DNA of 64,000 bases from Aradus depressus (Eukaryota; Arthropoda; Insecta; Hemiptera; Aradidae): contig OY759218.1 in NCBI GenBank assembly GCA_963662175.1, positions 15,776,480 to 15,840,479 on the forward strand, read 5' to 3'. Shown here in pieces: positions 1 through 10,925 of the stretch. Both the position numbers and the translations under genes were made by a program. Below the pieces are notes generated by a model. That model did no database searches. It saw only the letters and a list, made by a program, of their open reading frames with translations, and had not been told where the DNA came from. The stretch's first letter is position 1. The number at the start of each line of letters is the position of its first letter.

Positions 1-295
1 AAGTAAAAAAATCGGCATGTACTTCTCAAGCACGAATTAATCATGTCCTCGCTCTCCCGAACCTATCTATCGTTTGGGCTAAAAAATGTGATTATTTTTG
101 AATTTTCATATTTAATTTCGTGTCAATACATTCATTACAACGGCAGTTATTAGATTTTTTGTGTAAAGACCTTCTCTAAACATTCTCTTCCCTTTGGTCG
201 ATGGCTAAAACTCAATAGGTATCGTCATTATGAGGTTCTGAATACACATATAAAATTTCGTATCGATACATTCATTCTATCATTCTATTCATTAT
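1..295 (-). repeat. Family A copy, right end and monomers
   Basis: The window opens with 'aagtaaaaaaatcgg', which reads as the end of one copy (GGGGAAGTAAAA) running directly into the right end of the next. Reverse-complement monomers follow up to about 295. Confidence 0.75.
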
Positions 296-381
296 TTAGG
301 GAAGGATTGATCAACGATGTAATAGGAAGGAGAGATCAGACTTGTGGTCGATAAGAAGAAATTTGTAAAATTTCTGCCAAC

Positions 382-409
382 CTTTCGGCACTGAGTGAGC
401 CTTCTTCAG
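382..409 (-). other. Hammerhead-like half-core hairpin
   Basis: On the minus strand CTGAAGA is followed by a GGC/GCC-closed hairpin and GAAAG. A related copy lies at 44230-44253. No cleavage triplet or stem I partner was found. Confidence 0.3.
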
Positions 410-414
410 GGCCT

Positions 415-1015
415 GTATTGACATTATACATTGTATGTATATATATTTGATATATGGTGGTGGGCTGGTATTTTACACCTAGGGACCTAAGCATTCAATG
501 CTTTTATCCCTTCCCTGCAAGCTGGACTCCCACCTTACTGTATTACCTGTTTGTAACCAAGTCCTTCACGAAGTACTCAGTCTCCCAGTTTCCTTGATGA
601 ACCTGAGAATGCTCCCGTGGTCCAGCCTTCAAAAATCTTTCTCTGTGATTACATCTTTGCTAAAGATGTGGAATCTCGTCTGCGCGTATATCGAGCATAT
701 ACCCAAGAAGTGTGCCGCCGTCTCGTCTTCTTCTTCACTGATGTCACAGATGGGACTGTCCTTGACTCCTAGTGTGTAAGTGAACGGACCGTATCCTGTG
801 AGAACTCCTGTAGTTGCCGAAGTTCCTTCCTTTTGAGGTTCAAGATCCCATACTTAAACATCTTGAACTCCCCTCCCAGGAACATCTTCGACTGTCTACA
901 TGTAGTTTCTTCTCTCCTCCACGTCTCCAGTCCATTTTTTACTCCGGGTTCGGTATGCCTCCCAAGATATTCCTAATACTGGCTCTGGTCCCATGAAGGA
1001 CCCATACTTGAATCT
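415..1015 (-). pseudogene. Non-LTR retrotransposon 3' end, decayed
   Basis: On the minus strand this aligns by eye with the better-preserved copy at 18195-18795. Both share the 3' terminal text ending in a (TA)n tail next to 'GGTGGTGGGCTGGT', and the segment coding for the Cys/His motif after RNase H. No long frame survives, so stops and frameshifts have accumulated. It is a 5'-truncated relic of the same I/Loa-like non-LTR family. Its flanks are family A pieces and unassigned AT-rich DNA. Confidence 0.75.
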
Positions 1016-1094
1016 TCCTTGGCTAGTCAGTGTGCCTCTTCGTTTATCTTATTATTATACATTATCAGTGAGGTCTCTTTTCCTTCCTATTCTA

Positions 1095-1345
1095 TTCATT
1101 CATTCTTTTCGGCATATTTTGCTGAAAATTAATAGGTGTTGTCCTTAGGGTGGTTTTGAATTTAAATATAAAATTCTATGTCGATACATTCATTATATCG
1201 GCGGTTATTAACGTTTTTACGTTTAGCTCCCCCCTTATCCTGCCTTTCCCTTTGGCTCAAGATCAATAGGTGTCGTTCATATAGAATTAATCTTGTTTCG
1301 ATACATTCATTCTGTCAGGAGTTTGTAATCAGGGTACGGGAAAAC
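1095..1345 (-). repeat. Family A monomers
   Basis: Two reverse-complement monomers, marked by 'GTCGATACATTCATTATATC' near 1178 and a second 'CGATACATTCATTCTGTC' near 1298. Neither terminus is present. Confidence 0.7.
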
Positions 1346-1744
1346 ATCACAAACCCAAGATCAGACGGGGGTTTCTAGGAAATTTTGTGGTTGTCCATGT
1401 CCGTTAAAATCGTCAATGTAAAGTCCAAACTATCGAATATCCCACCAGACCCTTATCCATATCACATGTGCTTATCAATATCACATTTCCCTACATATAT
1501 CCCTCTATGCAGTTGGATGCCGCCAGTTACATTTTTTTTATTTATTATTCGTTGAAGATATATTTGATATGGTTAGGACTTTCTTATGCCAACAACGTTT
1601 GTACAGATCACTCTCCCTCTTGCTTCACCATCTCAAATTCATTACTTAATTATTCAACTATTATATTGTCTAATTCTACAAAAATATATACGTAGTGTAT
1701 AGTTTTAGTCCATAGTTTTGTGGTCCAAACAACTTATTTTCCAA

Positions 1745-1965
1745 TCTAAAAAGATAGGTCTCGACACAAAACTCTAATAACTGCCGATGTAGTGAATGTA
1801 TCGACACAAAATTTAGTTTGAGGAGAAGTCCCTATGTAAGTCAACTATAGATTTTTATCTCAAACGGTCGGTTAGTTTTTGAGGAATAGCAAAAACTTAA
1901 TTGGTTAGTTCGTGCTGCTGAAGTACATTGATTCACTGAGGACTTTTTGTAACTATAAAACCTTC
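1745..1965 (+). repeat. Family A copy, last monomer and right end
   Basis: 'AATAACTGCCGATGTAGTG' runs through the right-terminal segment to 'GTGCTGCTGAAGTACATTG' and a final T-run. The terminal GGGG is mutated. Confidence 0.75.
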
Positions 1966-1999
1966 TATAATCACCCTAAGATACCCTTAGATTTGGTGA

Positions 2000-2260
2000 T
2001 TAGATGATCTTTTAGTGAGAATTGACCATACGAAGATAACTTCCGGAGTACCTCAGGGATATGTGTTAGGTCCATTTCTCATACTGATCGATAAATGATC
2101 CTTGTGGCCACCTATTCCGAGTCATTTTGTATGCAGATCACAAAGCCGCATTATAATACATCAGAATATATGATAGATGTTCCCTTCCTCCAGTGGAAAT
2201 GCCTTCGAGTTACCGCAGAACTGGTTCAATAACGACCACTTGGACACTCCAAGTCAGGGT
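2000..2260 (+). pseudogene. Reverse transcriptase fragment (non-LTR type), degenerate
   Basis: The plus strand codes for SGVPQGYVLGP at 2042-2074. This is the conserved RT motif (SGVPQGSVLGP-type) just before the catalytic YADD block. Beyond it the frame is broken by a stop (ATAAATGA, about 2092) and frameshifts, and the YADD block is degraded ('TATGCAGATCACAAAGC'). A later stretch near 2215 resembles the 'NWF..N.L' segment that follows. By family knowledge this belongs to the jockey/CR1/I-like group. No other part of the element is recognisable. Confidence 0.7.
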
Positions 2261-3040
2261 TAGCTTAAAATTACAAAAAATAGAAAACACTTAAAATTGT
2301 TGACGGATTAGAAAAGTTATAATTATTGTGATTAATGTGAAGATGGCTATTATTTCACAGGTTACAAAATAAAAATGTAGTCTGACCTCTCACAAATTTT
2401 ATTATTTCATGCTAGCCGGCTTTCAAATTAACAAGCACTTCGAAACATTGGTTACATGAGCTAAAATAAATAAATTTAAATAAACAAATAATTCAATAAA
2501 ATCAATAAATAAGCAACATAAAATAAAGTGATATAAACAGCTTCAAAAATTAACATACCTGATAAAACATTCAAAAGAACATAACAATTTAAGAAGAAAA
2601 TGAATAAATAAAATATATGATAACTGCTACAAATTTAACAGTTTACTATTTCATGGATACATACAGATATATTATTCCATCTGAGTCACAATTGGCAGGA
2701 CAGAGTTCGTGAGAGCAGATAAATTATCCCGTTTCTAGAATTGAGGAGGGGGGACTCTCCCCTCTTCCTTTCCATTCTAAGGTACTAAATAGAGATAATG
2801 TGCATGTGAGTTTCAAAAGTAGGACTTGCCGACGATTCTATTGGACATAGATACGTACATGATGTCATTCATTCTCTTCAGGCTGAAGCTATCTACAAAA
2901 TGACTAACGGCGATTTTTGATTTAAACTTTTGATTTTTTTTCCCCCCCCAATAACCATTGTTTCAAATATACAGGCAAAGGCAGGATTTTAAGTTTCTCA
3001 AGTATTACTCTGCAGCCATGGCTCTACAACGGCATTATTG
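2261..3040. other. AT-rich DNA without recognised gene
   Basis: Mostly A/T-rich text with short A/T runs, and a (T)n(C)n junction near 2935-2949. No frame, hairpin or family member recognised. Confidence 0.5.
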
Positions 3041-3041
3041 G

Positions 3042-3180
3042 TTATTTACACAACATCCATGGCTCTGGGGGGGAGTTTATATATGAAAATAAAACTCTTT
3101 CCCAGAAGGGATTCGCACCCGCAACCGTGGTGAGACCATGCGACCAAAGCCCGAACTGCCCCGGATTAGTATTCCCTCTG
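3042..3180 (-). repeat. SINE family 2 copy (tRNA-derived)
   Basis: The minus strand carries a B-box-like GGTTGCGGGTGCGAATCCC, followed by a segment with GGGAGGGAGTTTTAT-like and CATGGATGTTG-like text. The same arrangement occurs at 53140-53282 and 60840-61012. Plus-strand landmarks are 'ACATCCATGG', 'GGGATTCGCACCCGCAACC' and 'GTGAGACCATGCGACCAAAG'. Confidence 0.7.
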
Positions 3181-3511
3181 GCCAATCTTTTTAAGATTAC
3201 AAAGTAAGAAGCAAATGGAATTACTCATCTTGTATTCTGGAAAATGTCCCTTTTCTGAAATAAATCTAAAAAGAATTGTATAGATTACTTTTTTTTATAT
3301 ATTTGACAAAAGTCTAATTTTTTATTTATTTCCCATAAAAAATTCAGGAGAAGAAAAAGATCTTAACATTTAATGTTGCTTTAACGCTTTCCCTTGCTTT
3401 TATCCCACATTCATTATTCCATAGAATCCAAGGAAGTAAGCCTCAGAAGAAGAGAGAGCACACAATTTTCATGATCCTCTGTTTTGATTTCTTCCACCAA
3501 AGAGCTCTGTG

Positions 3512-3670
3512 ATGAGACTAAGAGGTTTTGAAAAACAGTTATTTTCTCTTATGCGCGTGACAGTCGATAGAAACTTCACTGCTCTTCTAGTAGCGACCCA
3601 ACCTATAACTGCTAAGGATTTATGCGCAATGCCACAGCTTTGGAAGCCACGTAAAACTTTTGCATTATGA
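3512..3670 (+). CDS. Small ORF upstream of the coiled-coil exon, doubtful
   Basis: An ATG-to-TGA frame of 52 codons just upstream of the 3842-4884 exon, starting MRLRGFEKQLFSLMR. The opposite strand also has an 86-codon frame here (3469-3729). Composition is less AT-rich than the surroundings, so one of them may be part of the same transcription unit, but there is no clear splice site and no family recognised. Confidence 0.15.
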   Translation: MRLRGFEKQLFSLMRVTVDRNFTALLVATQPITAKDLCAMPQLWKPRKTFAL

Positions 3671-3841
3671 TTCGCACAGGAATTCGGAAAAGCTTTCTTC
3701 AATGAGGTTAAAGAAGCCAGCAAGAGCACCTTACTTCACGCACTGTACATAAAAAAAGCACCGTTGAGATTTGCACTGTAAATAGGATTTTCCATGATTT
3801 ATATATTACTGAAAATGGTTTTCTTTTCTTTTTTTCCATAG

Positions 3842-4884
3842 GTGCACCCAAAAGGAAGATGAAAACGGAAAAGTCGGTGTTTGCTGATACTGTTTTTGCG
3901 GGTTCCATAAAACCGCTTACGGTCACTATGTGTAAGACTGCAGAATCTGAGGCATGTGCCCCAGTAATATCGCCGATATTTCCCAAAGCACTAGCTTTGA
4001 AAAGTATTAAATACTTGCCTTTGGCTTCGTTATTGACGAATTCAGTGGGAAATGGTGATGTATTGATGAAGGAGAGAAATGAGAGAAGGAAGAGGGATGA
4101 GAATTCCGAAGAAAATTTGCATCCACCAGAATCAGGAAAACAAAAGCCCTCCTGGGTCAAGGACTCTCGAAGCGCGTTAAGGAATGTGGTCGACGACGTG
4201 ACTCTTGACCTTTCAGAACTTGGAATCCAGAAGGAATTAGCTAAAGCCAGTCTTTTGACTGGGATATTGGCTAATTCAAGAAGTAGTGTCGACGATGCGT
4301 ATCAACCGGAGTCAGGACCTCTGAATTCGATGCACAGCAAGAGGCCTTACAAAGAAAGCGTAGCACCAAACACGGTAAACTCAGTGAGGCAGTTCAGTCA
4401 GAAGAGTGATGTACAGGCGAATCTCTTTACTGGGGTATTGGGAACTGGAAGAAGAAAGCGGGATGTAAATTCCAACGTTGACTCATTCGTCAAAGTATAT
4501 CCACCAGATACAGGACGTCAAAAGCCTATGATGTCAGAATGGTTGTACAACAAGCGTCCATATGGTACCTGGATCAAGGATCCACAAAGTACAATGAATA
4601 CAGTCAGCGCTGTTAGTCAGTACAACCAGCCAACTCTGGAGCTTTCGGAGCTTGAAACCCAGAAGGAAACGTCCAAAGCCTATCTCAATTTGGTTCAAAA
4701 AATGGGCGAATTGGTGGAGGCGGAAAAGGAAAAAGTGAAGGCAGAAGTAGGTCGAATCCGTCTTGAAGAGCAGCGCCTGGAAGCAGAGAGGGACAGAGCT
4801 ATTATGGAAACGCACAAGCTGGAGGTTGAAGGAGAAGTTCTAGAAGCAAGACTTATGTCTGGAGCTGCCAGAACCGCAAGATAA
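3842..4884 (+). CDS. Repeat-containing coiled-coil protein, probable terminal exon
   Basis: The frame is open from 3712 to TAA at 4882-4884; the first ATG is at 3859. A pyrimidine-rich run ending in CCATAG at 3836-3841 looks like a 3' splice site, so I read this as a last exon entered near 3842. The 341 aa from the ATG contain an internal duplication. RRKRDENS (near residue 75) recurs as RRKRDVNS (near 198). PPESGKQKP...WVKDSRS recurs as PPDTGRQKP...WIKDPQS. TLDLSELGIQKELAKA recurs as TLELSELETQKETSKA. A shorter YQPESG...SKRPYKE unit lies between. Residues about 285-336 are a charged coiled coil (KMGELVEAEKEKVKAEVGRI onward). The ending resembles tails of transposon accessory proteins with Myb/SANT domains, but no DNA-binding domain is visible. 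The repeated KR/RRKR sites would also suit a processed secreted precursor, though no signal peptide is seen. ATTAAA at 4939-4944 may be the polyadenylation signal. I do not recognise the family. Confidence 0.6.
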
Positions 4885-5184
4885 CCCCTCTCAAATTATT
4901 TAATTTAAAAAAATATTTATATTTTGTACTCTTTTTAAATTAAATGTTTCTTATTTTTTAATGCGTTTAACTTTGTTAACAATCCCTTCAGATAGTTCCT
5001 CATATCACAAGACTGAGGACACACGAGAAGCTTATCCTGACGAAGAGCTGTTTGCGCGAATATGCCCGAACTTTTAGTTAATGATGGGCGGCCAATATCA
5101 TTGCGACTGTTGAAAAGTAATGACTCTAGTAGAGTTAGATTTATACCGGGTTTATTAAAAAAATTGTTTTCCACTGTTATACGA

Positions 5185-5725
5185 ATAATAGGGGAGATTA
5201 TGTAATCAGTCAGAAATTCGATCCGAAGTTTTCCGACCTCCTGTATGGAATATAGGGGAGATTATGTAATCGGTCAGAAATTCGATCCGAAGTTTTTCAT
5301 GTTTTCCGACCTCCTGATTCAGTGTGTATGTCGGTGAAGACGATAATTCCCAATAGAATGAATGTATCGACACGAACTTGTATGTTTGTATATCCAAAAC
5401 CCTATAAGGGCGATATCTATTGATTTTCAGTCAAATCGGTCAAAGGGAAAGGGATCGGAGCATTAGGGGGAAGGCTTACACGAAATCTCTAATAACTGCC
5501 GTTGTAATGAACTTATTGATAGGTTTAATAAGCACATTCAAAAACCAATAAGGACGACAACTATTAATTTTCAGCGGACCAGAGAAGGGGGCAGGTAATG
5601 TATGTCAAATATTCAGTATTAGCCCAAACGGTCGATTGGCTTCGGAGGGAGAGTAAAAACGTGAATGATTAATTCGTGCTGGGGAAGTCATAGCCGGTGA
5701 TTTACCCGACTTTTTTTATTTTACA
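5185..5725 (+). repeat. Family A copy with duplicated left segment
   Basis: The segment 'ATAGGGGAGATTATGTAATC..GTCAGAAATTCGATCCGAAG' occurs twice (5187 and 5249), then come monomers and the right end GTGCTGGGGAAGTCATAGCC at about 5670-5690 with a T-run. The duplication of the left block is unusual. Confidence 0.75.
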
Positions 5726-6060
5726 TAGGTATTATATGTGAAAAAAACAAAAGGAGTTTATAGCTCCAACGTACAGTGGGCCATAAAATGGGGGGAATTA
5801 ATCCGACATATTGTATGTCATGAATTCACGTAAAACTAGGTTTAACGGCGAATTTATACAGGCCTGAGACCTATTCGAAGGGTTGAACCTTCAACTCATT
5901 ATATACAGGGTGCTCCACGAATCCAGAATACCCTCAAATTTTGCCTAAATGTTTGTTTGGACCGAAAATTATTCATTGGGTCTAGTACCGGGATCATAAT
6001 CAAAATCGAGAATAACATTTGTCTGTACTCTAAACTGGAGAATGTAACGTCATTTTACTT
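5726..6060. other. Intervening DNA without recognised gene
   Basis: No gene seen. 'ATATACAGGGTGCTCCACGAA' at about 5901 resembles the CAGGGTG start of the foldback at 39327, so it may be a solo terminal relic of a mariner-like element. Confidence 0.35.
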
Positions 6061-6064
6061 CTTC

Positions 6065-6935
6065 AGCTGTACGAAGTACAGGGGAAGTTACGGAATTTGT
6101 AAAACATTCGATGCGAAGTTTTCAATGGAATTTCATGTTTCCCGACCTCTAGATTCAAAATATGAAAAAAATTAATTTCTGCCTGTGTGTGTGTTTCTGT
6201 GAACATGATAACTTCCGATAGAACTAGTGTATCGACACGAAATTGTATATGTGAATTCAGAACCCTCTAACGACGACCCCTATTGATTTTCAGCCAAATT
6301 TACCAAAGTTAAGGAGGGGTTTAGGGGAGAGACTTAACTCAAAAACTTTAACTATTGCCTTTGTAATGAATGTATCGAGACAGAACCCCATAAGGACGAC
6401 ACTTATCAATTTTCAGTTGAATCGGCAAAAGGGAAGGGGGAATGAAGGTATCTACATTAAATTGTATAGGTATGACCTGAACCCTGTAAGAACAACACCT
6501 ATCGATTTTCAACCAAATCGCCCAAAGGGAAGGAGGGCAGAGGCTTCATATTTTTAGTGAAAGCCCAATGAAGACATAACCTGTCAAATTTCAGCGATGA
6601 GCTGAAGGGAAGAGGGGGCTCAACTCAAAAACCCCAATAACTGCCGATGAGATGAACGTATCGACATGAAATTTCATATTTGAAGTCAAAACCCAATAAG
6701 GGCATAACCTGTCAAAGTTCAGCGATATCGGTCGAAGGGAAAGGGGTTCAAGGAAGGGGGCTCAATTCAAATACCTTAATAACTGCTGAAGTAATGAATT
6801 TATCGAAACAGGATTTAGTATGAGAATTTAGGAGCCCATAAATAAGTCAACTATTGAATATTAGCGGAGGGGGCGAAATGTTAATAAATTCGTTCTGGGG
6901 AAGTACATTGCTGGTGAATCACCGTCTACTTTTTT
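6065..6935 (+). repeat. Family A copy, nearly full length
   Basis: Left hairpin block at 6065-6175 (GTACGAAGTACAGGGGAAGT near 6071), monomer starts near 6189, 6346, 6631 and 6777, and right end TTCTGGGGAAGTACATTGC near 6893 followed by GGTGAATCACCG and a T-run. Monomer spacing again fits multiples of about 142 bp. Confidence 0.8.
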
Positions 6936-7270
6936 TCTTTGTAATCAACCTTCCAAAACAAACATTTTAGTCCAACCCCGAGGGGAAATCAGACAAGCTG
7001 TGAAACTACACCATTGCAAAATCAGAATGAAGAACCACCCCTGACGCAGTATCGAATATATATTTCGGCCATGTAATCGGTTTTTCGTCACAACTAGTCA
7101 AGGGTTTTTAGATACGTAATTTTGTGTCTACAACCACGGTTTGTAATTGTAAACATTTCAGTCAAATGACACTTTAAACAACCAGATCTGGCAATCAACA
7201 AGTTCACGCGCGTTTATGATATCTTGGGTCACTAGCGAAATCTTTCTGCCAATCTATTATCTATATATAT
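6936..7270. other. Unassigned AT-rich DNA
   Basis: No family, hairpin or coding frame recognised. Confidence 0.4.
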
Positions 7271-7271
7271 C

Positions 7272-7955
7272 ATGTATCTGATACTTCCCCAGCGATTCGT
7301 TGTGTAGGGGAAGTTACGTAATCATTCAGAAACTTGATGTCTAGTTTTCACCGGAATTTCATGTTTTCCAAACACTTGATTCAAGAAATTAAAAGAAAAA
7401 TTCGTCGGTGAATGTACTTCCCCAGAACGTATTAAGCAATTATATTTTTGATTTAAAATCAATGGACCGTTTGGGCTAAAACTCAATATTTTACTTACAT
7501 AGTGGCTTCTGAATCCTAAGTGCGTCGTTACATTCATTATATCGGCTGTTATTAGTATTTGAGTCGAGCCTCCCTTCCCTTCCACCGATTTCGCGGAAAA
7601 TTTATTGGTTCCATCTTTTTACTGCTTGAAATACACACATGAAATTTCATGTCAATACATTAATTTCAGCGGCAGTTATAAGAGTTTTTGTGTTAGGCCT
7701 TTTCCCGCTCCTTTGGTCGATTTGGTTGAAAATCAATAGATGTCGTCCTTAGAGGGTTCGGGATACACATATACAATTTTGTGTCGATACATTCATTCTA
7801 TCGGGGGTTATCGTGTGAGTGTGACAGACAGCAATTAGTTTTTTCATTTTTCGTATCAAAAGTTCGCAAAACATGAAATTCCGTTTAAAACTTCGCATTG
7901 AATTTGAAAACGAATACATAACCTCCGCTATACTTCGTGTAGCTGGGGAAGTAAT
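7272..7955 (-). repeat. Family A: plus left-end stub joined to a complete minus copy
   Basis: A left end in plus orientation (CTTCCCCAGC at 7275) runs only to its A-rich tract near 7390. There a minus-oriented copy begins (TTCGTCGGTGAATGTACTTC) and runs through to its own left end, TATACTTCGTGTAGCTGGGG near 7930-7950. The complete minus copy is about 555 bp and is the smallest bounded unit in the window. Confidence 0.8.
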
Positions 7956-8147
7956 ATTCTGTCTGTGTGTGTCTGTGAACACGATAATTCGAATGAATGT
8001 ATCAACACGATATATTTTATATCTGTATCCAGAATCCCATAAGGACCTATTGATTCAGTCAAATTTGCCAAAGAAGGGAAAAATTAGGGAGACTTGAAAC
8101 ACAAACTGTAACAACGGCCGTCGTAATGAATGTATCGACATGAAATT
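7956..8147 (+). repeat. Family A copy, interrupted by another repeat
   Basis: CTGTCTGTGTGTGTCTGTG followed by one and a half monomers. It stops at 8147 where the GAGACAC-hairpin repeat begins. Confidence 0.7.
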
Positions 8148-8960
8148 ATCGGGAGACACGGCAGTGTCTCTAGCCAAGTCCGAAAAAAATGTCAAAAGAC
8201 ACTTCTATGTTAGTTTTCTCGTGACACCAAATGCCACTTTTCACATAGAAAAAAGTATATTATTCATTAACAAAATGATGTTTTTTCCGACATAGCCGTC
8301 TGGAGAACTCCGAGCTGAACAAAATAAAAAAAAAAAAGTAGCCAAAAATAATCATTTTTGACCAAGTTTCGAAGGGACAAAATTGGCAAAAAATAACTTT
8401 TTTTTCTTTTTCCTTTTTCAGTGTCCAGATGACGTCATCAATGTTAATATATGAATTTTTTTTAATGTATAATAAATATCATGTGATCTACATATGCAAA
8501 AATAAAGATAAAAATATATATATAATAAAAAATAACCCAATATTATAACGATAACGATAAAATATATTCAGGAAATTGATTGATAATAATAAGAAAAAAG
8601 TGAAAAAAGTGTGTGTTTGTTATTACGTGTTCAAACCTGTCCCAGTTTTCTAACCAATTCCAGTTTACTAACTGCTAATTAATTGTTTAATATATGTATA
8701 TTATTATATCATATACATATATGAAGCGCAAATTTCTGAGCGAGCGGAGCAATATTTATTCTTATTAGTGGAGTAGGCATAAATAAATTGATTTATATCT
8801 CCAACAGAAATTTATTTTTATAGGGTTGGCCTATTTGTTCTTTGTGAGGCACGCTTTAGGACTGCATGCCCTTTGTGAGCAAGACTTTGATAAATTAGTT
8901 TCACAAACGAGACTTGGTCTCTTTATTGTGGACTTCTCACAAAGCTATCAGAGACACTCT
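8148..8960 (+). repeat. Dispersed repeat starting with GAGACAC-GGCA-GTGTCTC hairpin
   Basis: The first about 450 bp match 59243-59720 closely: the hairpin at 8152, 'CCAAGTCCGAAAAAAATGTC', 'GACATAGCCGTCTGGAGAAC', 'ATGACGTCATC' and a long AT-rich tail. Here the unit seems to continue to 'AGCTATCAGAGACACTCT' at 8944, text that also precedes the other copy. No coding frame. Class unknown. Confidence 0.75.
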
Positions 8961-8963
8961 AGT

Positions 8964-9283
8964 TAGTTTTAACAATAATTATTTATTCGTCAAGCCTTTA
9001 TTTACTTTTGAAGTACATAATGTTGTGCCAACATTGTAAACAATCACATAGTTTTAACCATAATTATTTATTCGTCAAGCCTTTAGTTACTTTTGGAATA
9101 CATAATGTTGTGCCATTGTAAACAATCACATAGTTTTAACCATAATTATTTATTCGTCAAGCCTTTAGTTACTTTTGAAATACATAATGTTGTGCCATTG
9201 TAAACAATCACATAGTTTTAACCATAATTATTTATTCGTCAAGCCTTTAGTTACTTTTGAAGTAAATAATGTTTTGCCAACGA
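8964..9283 (+). repeat. 82-bp minisatellite, about 4 copies
   Basis: Units begin TAGTTTTAAC at 8964, 9049, 9131 and 9213 (spacing 85, 82, 82). The last breaks off near 9283 where family A text starts. Confidence 0.9.
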
Positions 9284-9680
9284 AAAGGGCGAAGGGAAAA
9301 GGGTTAGAGGGGAGGCTCAACTCAAAATCTCCAATAACTGCAGATGTTATAAATGTATCGACACACAATTTTGTCTATAATATATTATTACATCATCATT
9401 CTCCCATTTACACCCCTTCTCAAGAAATAGCAATTACAAGCGTTTCGGTAAGCACTCCCATCATCAGTATAATACATCTGTTCTTTAGGTTATTCCTTCT
9501 GTCAATCAGAATCTTTCTTTTTTAGAATATATTTATATATAACACGATAACTGCCGATAGAATGAATGTATCGACACACTATTTTATATGTGAATCCAGA
9601 ACTCTATAAAGACGACCCCTATGGATTTTCAGCAAGATTGGTCAAAGGAAAGGGTGGGATTAGGGCGGGGTGGTAGGAAA
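9276..9680 (+). repeat. Family A fragments flanking unrelated DNA
   Basis: 9276-9380 and 9540-9680 carry monomer text ('AATAACTGCAGATGTTATAA'; 'CGATAACTGCCGATAGAATG'). The 150 bp between them hold a minus-strand CTGATGA...GAAAC hairpin at 9442-9467. Confidence 0.65.
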
Positions 9681-9750
9681 GAATTGCAGTGACATCGGCA
9701 AAGGTTGTTAGGAGCGTGTTAGGATTGGTAGCAACATCAGCTATCTAGAG

Positions 9751-10290
9751 CAGTGGTTCCCAACCTTTATCAGTTTTGACAAAATATAAGCAGTTTGTAG
9801 CAAAACAGTTATTTATTTAACAATATATATGTTTGCAATACATATATGTGGTTTCATACTCACTAACAAGTGTGTTCCTACGTGAAGATAAAAACTACAA
9901 TTATAAAAGTACACAAAGACCACTTTAATTTTTCAGGCACAAAAATTCATACAGTTTTGATATGATTACAGTTAAGATAATTGTTATCACAATCCATCAA
10001 TTTGTAAAATTGCTGTTTTTAACTAAGAATACAATATTAATGAGATTTTTGGGACTGTTTTGGAAAATATTGGGTATGTGGAACGGTATTTCCTTCGATT
10101 CGTAAAACTGGAAAATACGTAATAAATAAATCAAGAAAATTCTAGCGCTAGTTTTTTTCGGAGAGCGAATACCTAAATTAGAAAATGAAAATCGTTTCTG
10201 ATGTTTTATTCATTCGATGGTTTCTGATAGTTTTTGGATCGAGTCGCGACCCACCTGTAACCCTTCCGCGACCCTCGAGGAATATCCTCC
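9751..10290 (+). mobile_element. hAT-like element, left terminus only
   Basis: CAGTGGTTCCCAACCTTT at 9751 is a textbook Charlie-type hAT terminus. 'GAGTCGCGACCCACC' at about 10241 is typical of the subterminal region of such elements. No matching AGGTTGGGAACCACTG end or target duplication found, so the right boundary is uncertain. Confidence 0.5.
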
Positions 10291-10629
10291 TCTTCTAATT
10301 ACTAAAGTCAATATATTTCCTTCCCAGAAAAAAGTTTTGTTCCACATCAATTTGTTGTTGTAAAAGACAAACAGGAGATGGCAGTGAGTCCGTCTGTCTG
10401 TCGTTTGTAAGGAGGAAGAAAAGTGGAAGAACTCAAGGAAACTTTTGTACATTGGACTTGTCTGAGACACTAATCGAACAAAACTTCTCTAGAGTTCACA
10501 CTGCTATGGCAGCTTGGCCAATAGTGACCTCATCCTTGGTAAAACTCACTCCTCAAAACAAAACTCATTTTCTTTTTGTGTCATTTGAAAAGGAAAAAGA
10601 AAAATGAAAAATGAAAAGAAAAAAAGTCG

Positions 10630-10925
10630 TCTGTGAATTACCGACAATTTACTTCCCCAGCAAGAATTAATCAATTCCGTTTTTCCTTTTCTCCAATACA
10701 CGATCACAAATCGACCGTTATTAGGGTTTTTAAGTTGAGCCCTCGTCTTTATTCCTCCCTTTCCCTTCTGTCGATTTCGCTGAAAATTAACAGATGCGTT
10801 TCTTATGGAGATTTGAAAGTAAAAATAAAATTTTATGTCGAAACATTCATTACATCGGCAGTTATTTGGGATTGAGTTGAACACCCTCCTCTCTTCCCTT
10901 CGGCCGATTTTGCTGAAAATTAACA
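10630..10925 (-). repeat. Family A copy, right end and monomers
   Basis: Starts 'AAGTCGTCTGTGAATTACCG' then TACTTCCCCAGC near 10660. Two monomers follow, ending about 10925. Confidence 0.75.

Noticed and set aside
3708..4160. 150-codon minus ORF
   Set aside because: Antisense to the coiled-coil exon, whose repeat structure shows the plus strand is the coding one.
7930..7950. ACTTCGTATAG-like text at family A ends resembles part of a loxP site
   Set aside because: Similarity is limited to about 10 bases, the spacer and second arm are absent, and the text is simply the conserved left hairpin of a repeat.
8964..9283. CRISPR-like array
   Set aside because: The 82-bp units are contiguous, without unique spacers, and this is a eukaryotic sequence.
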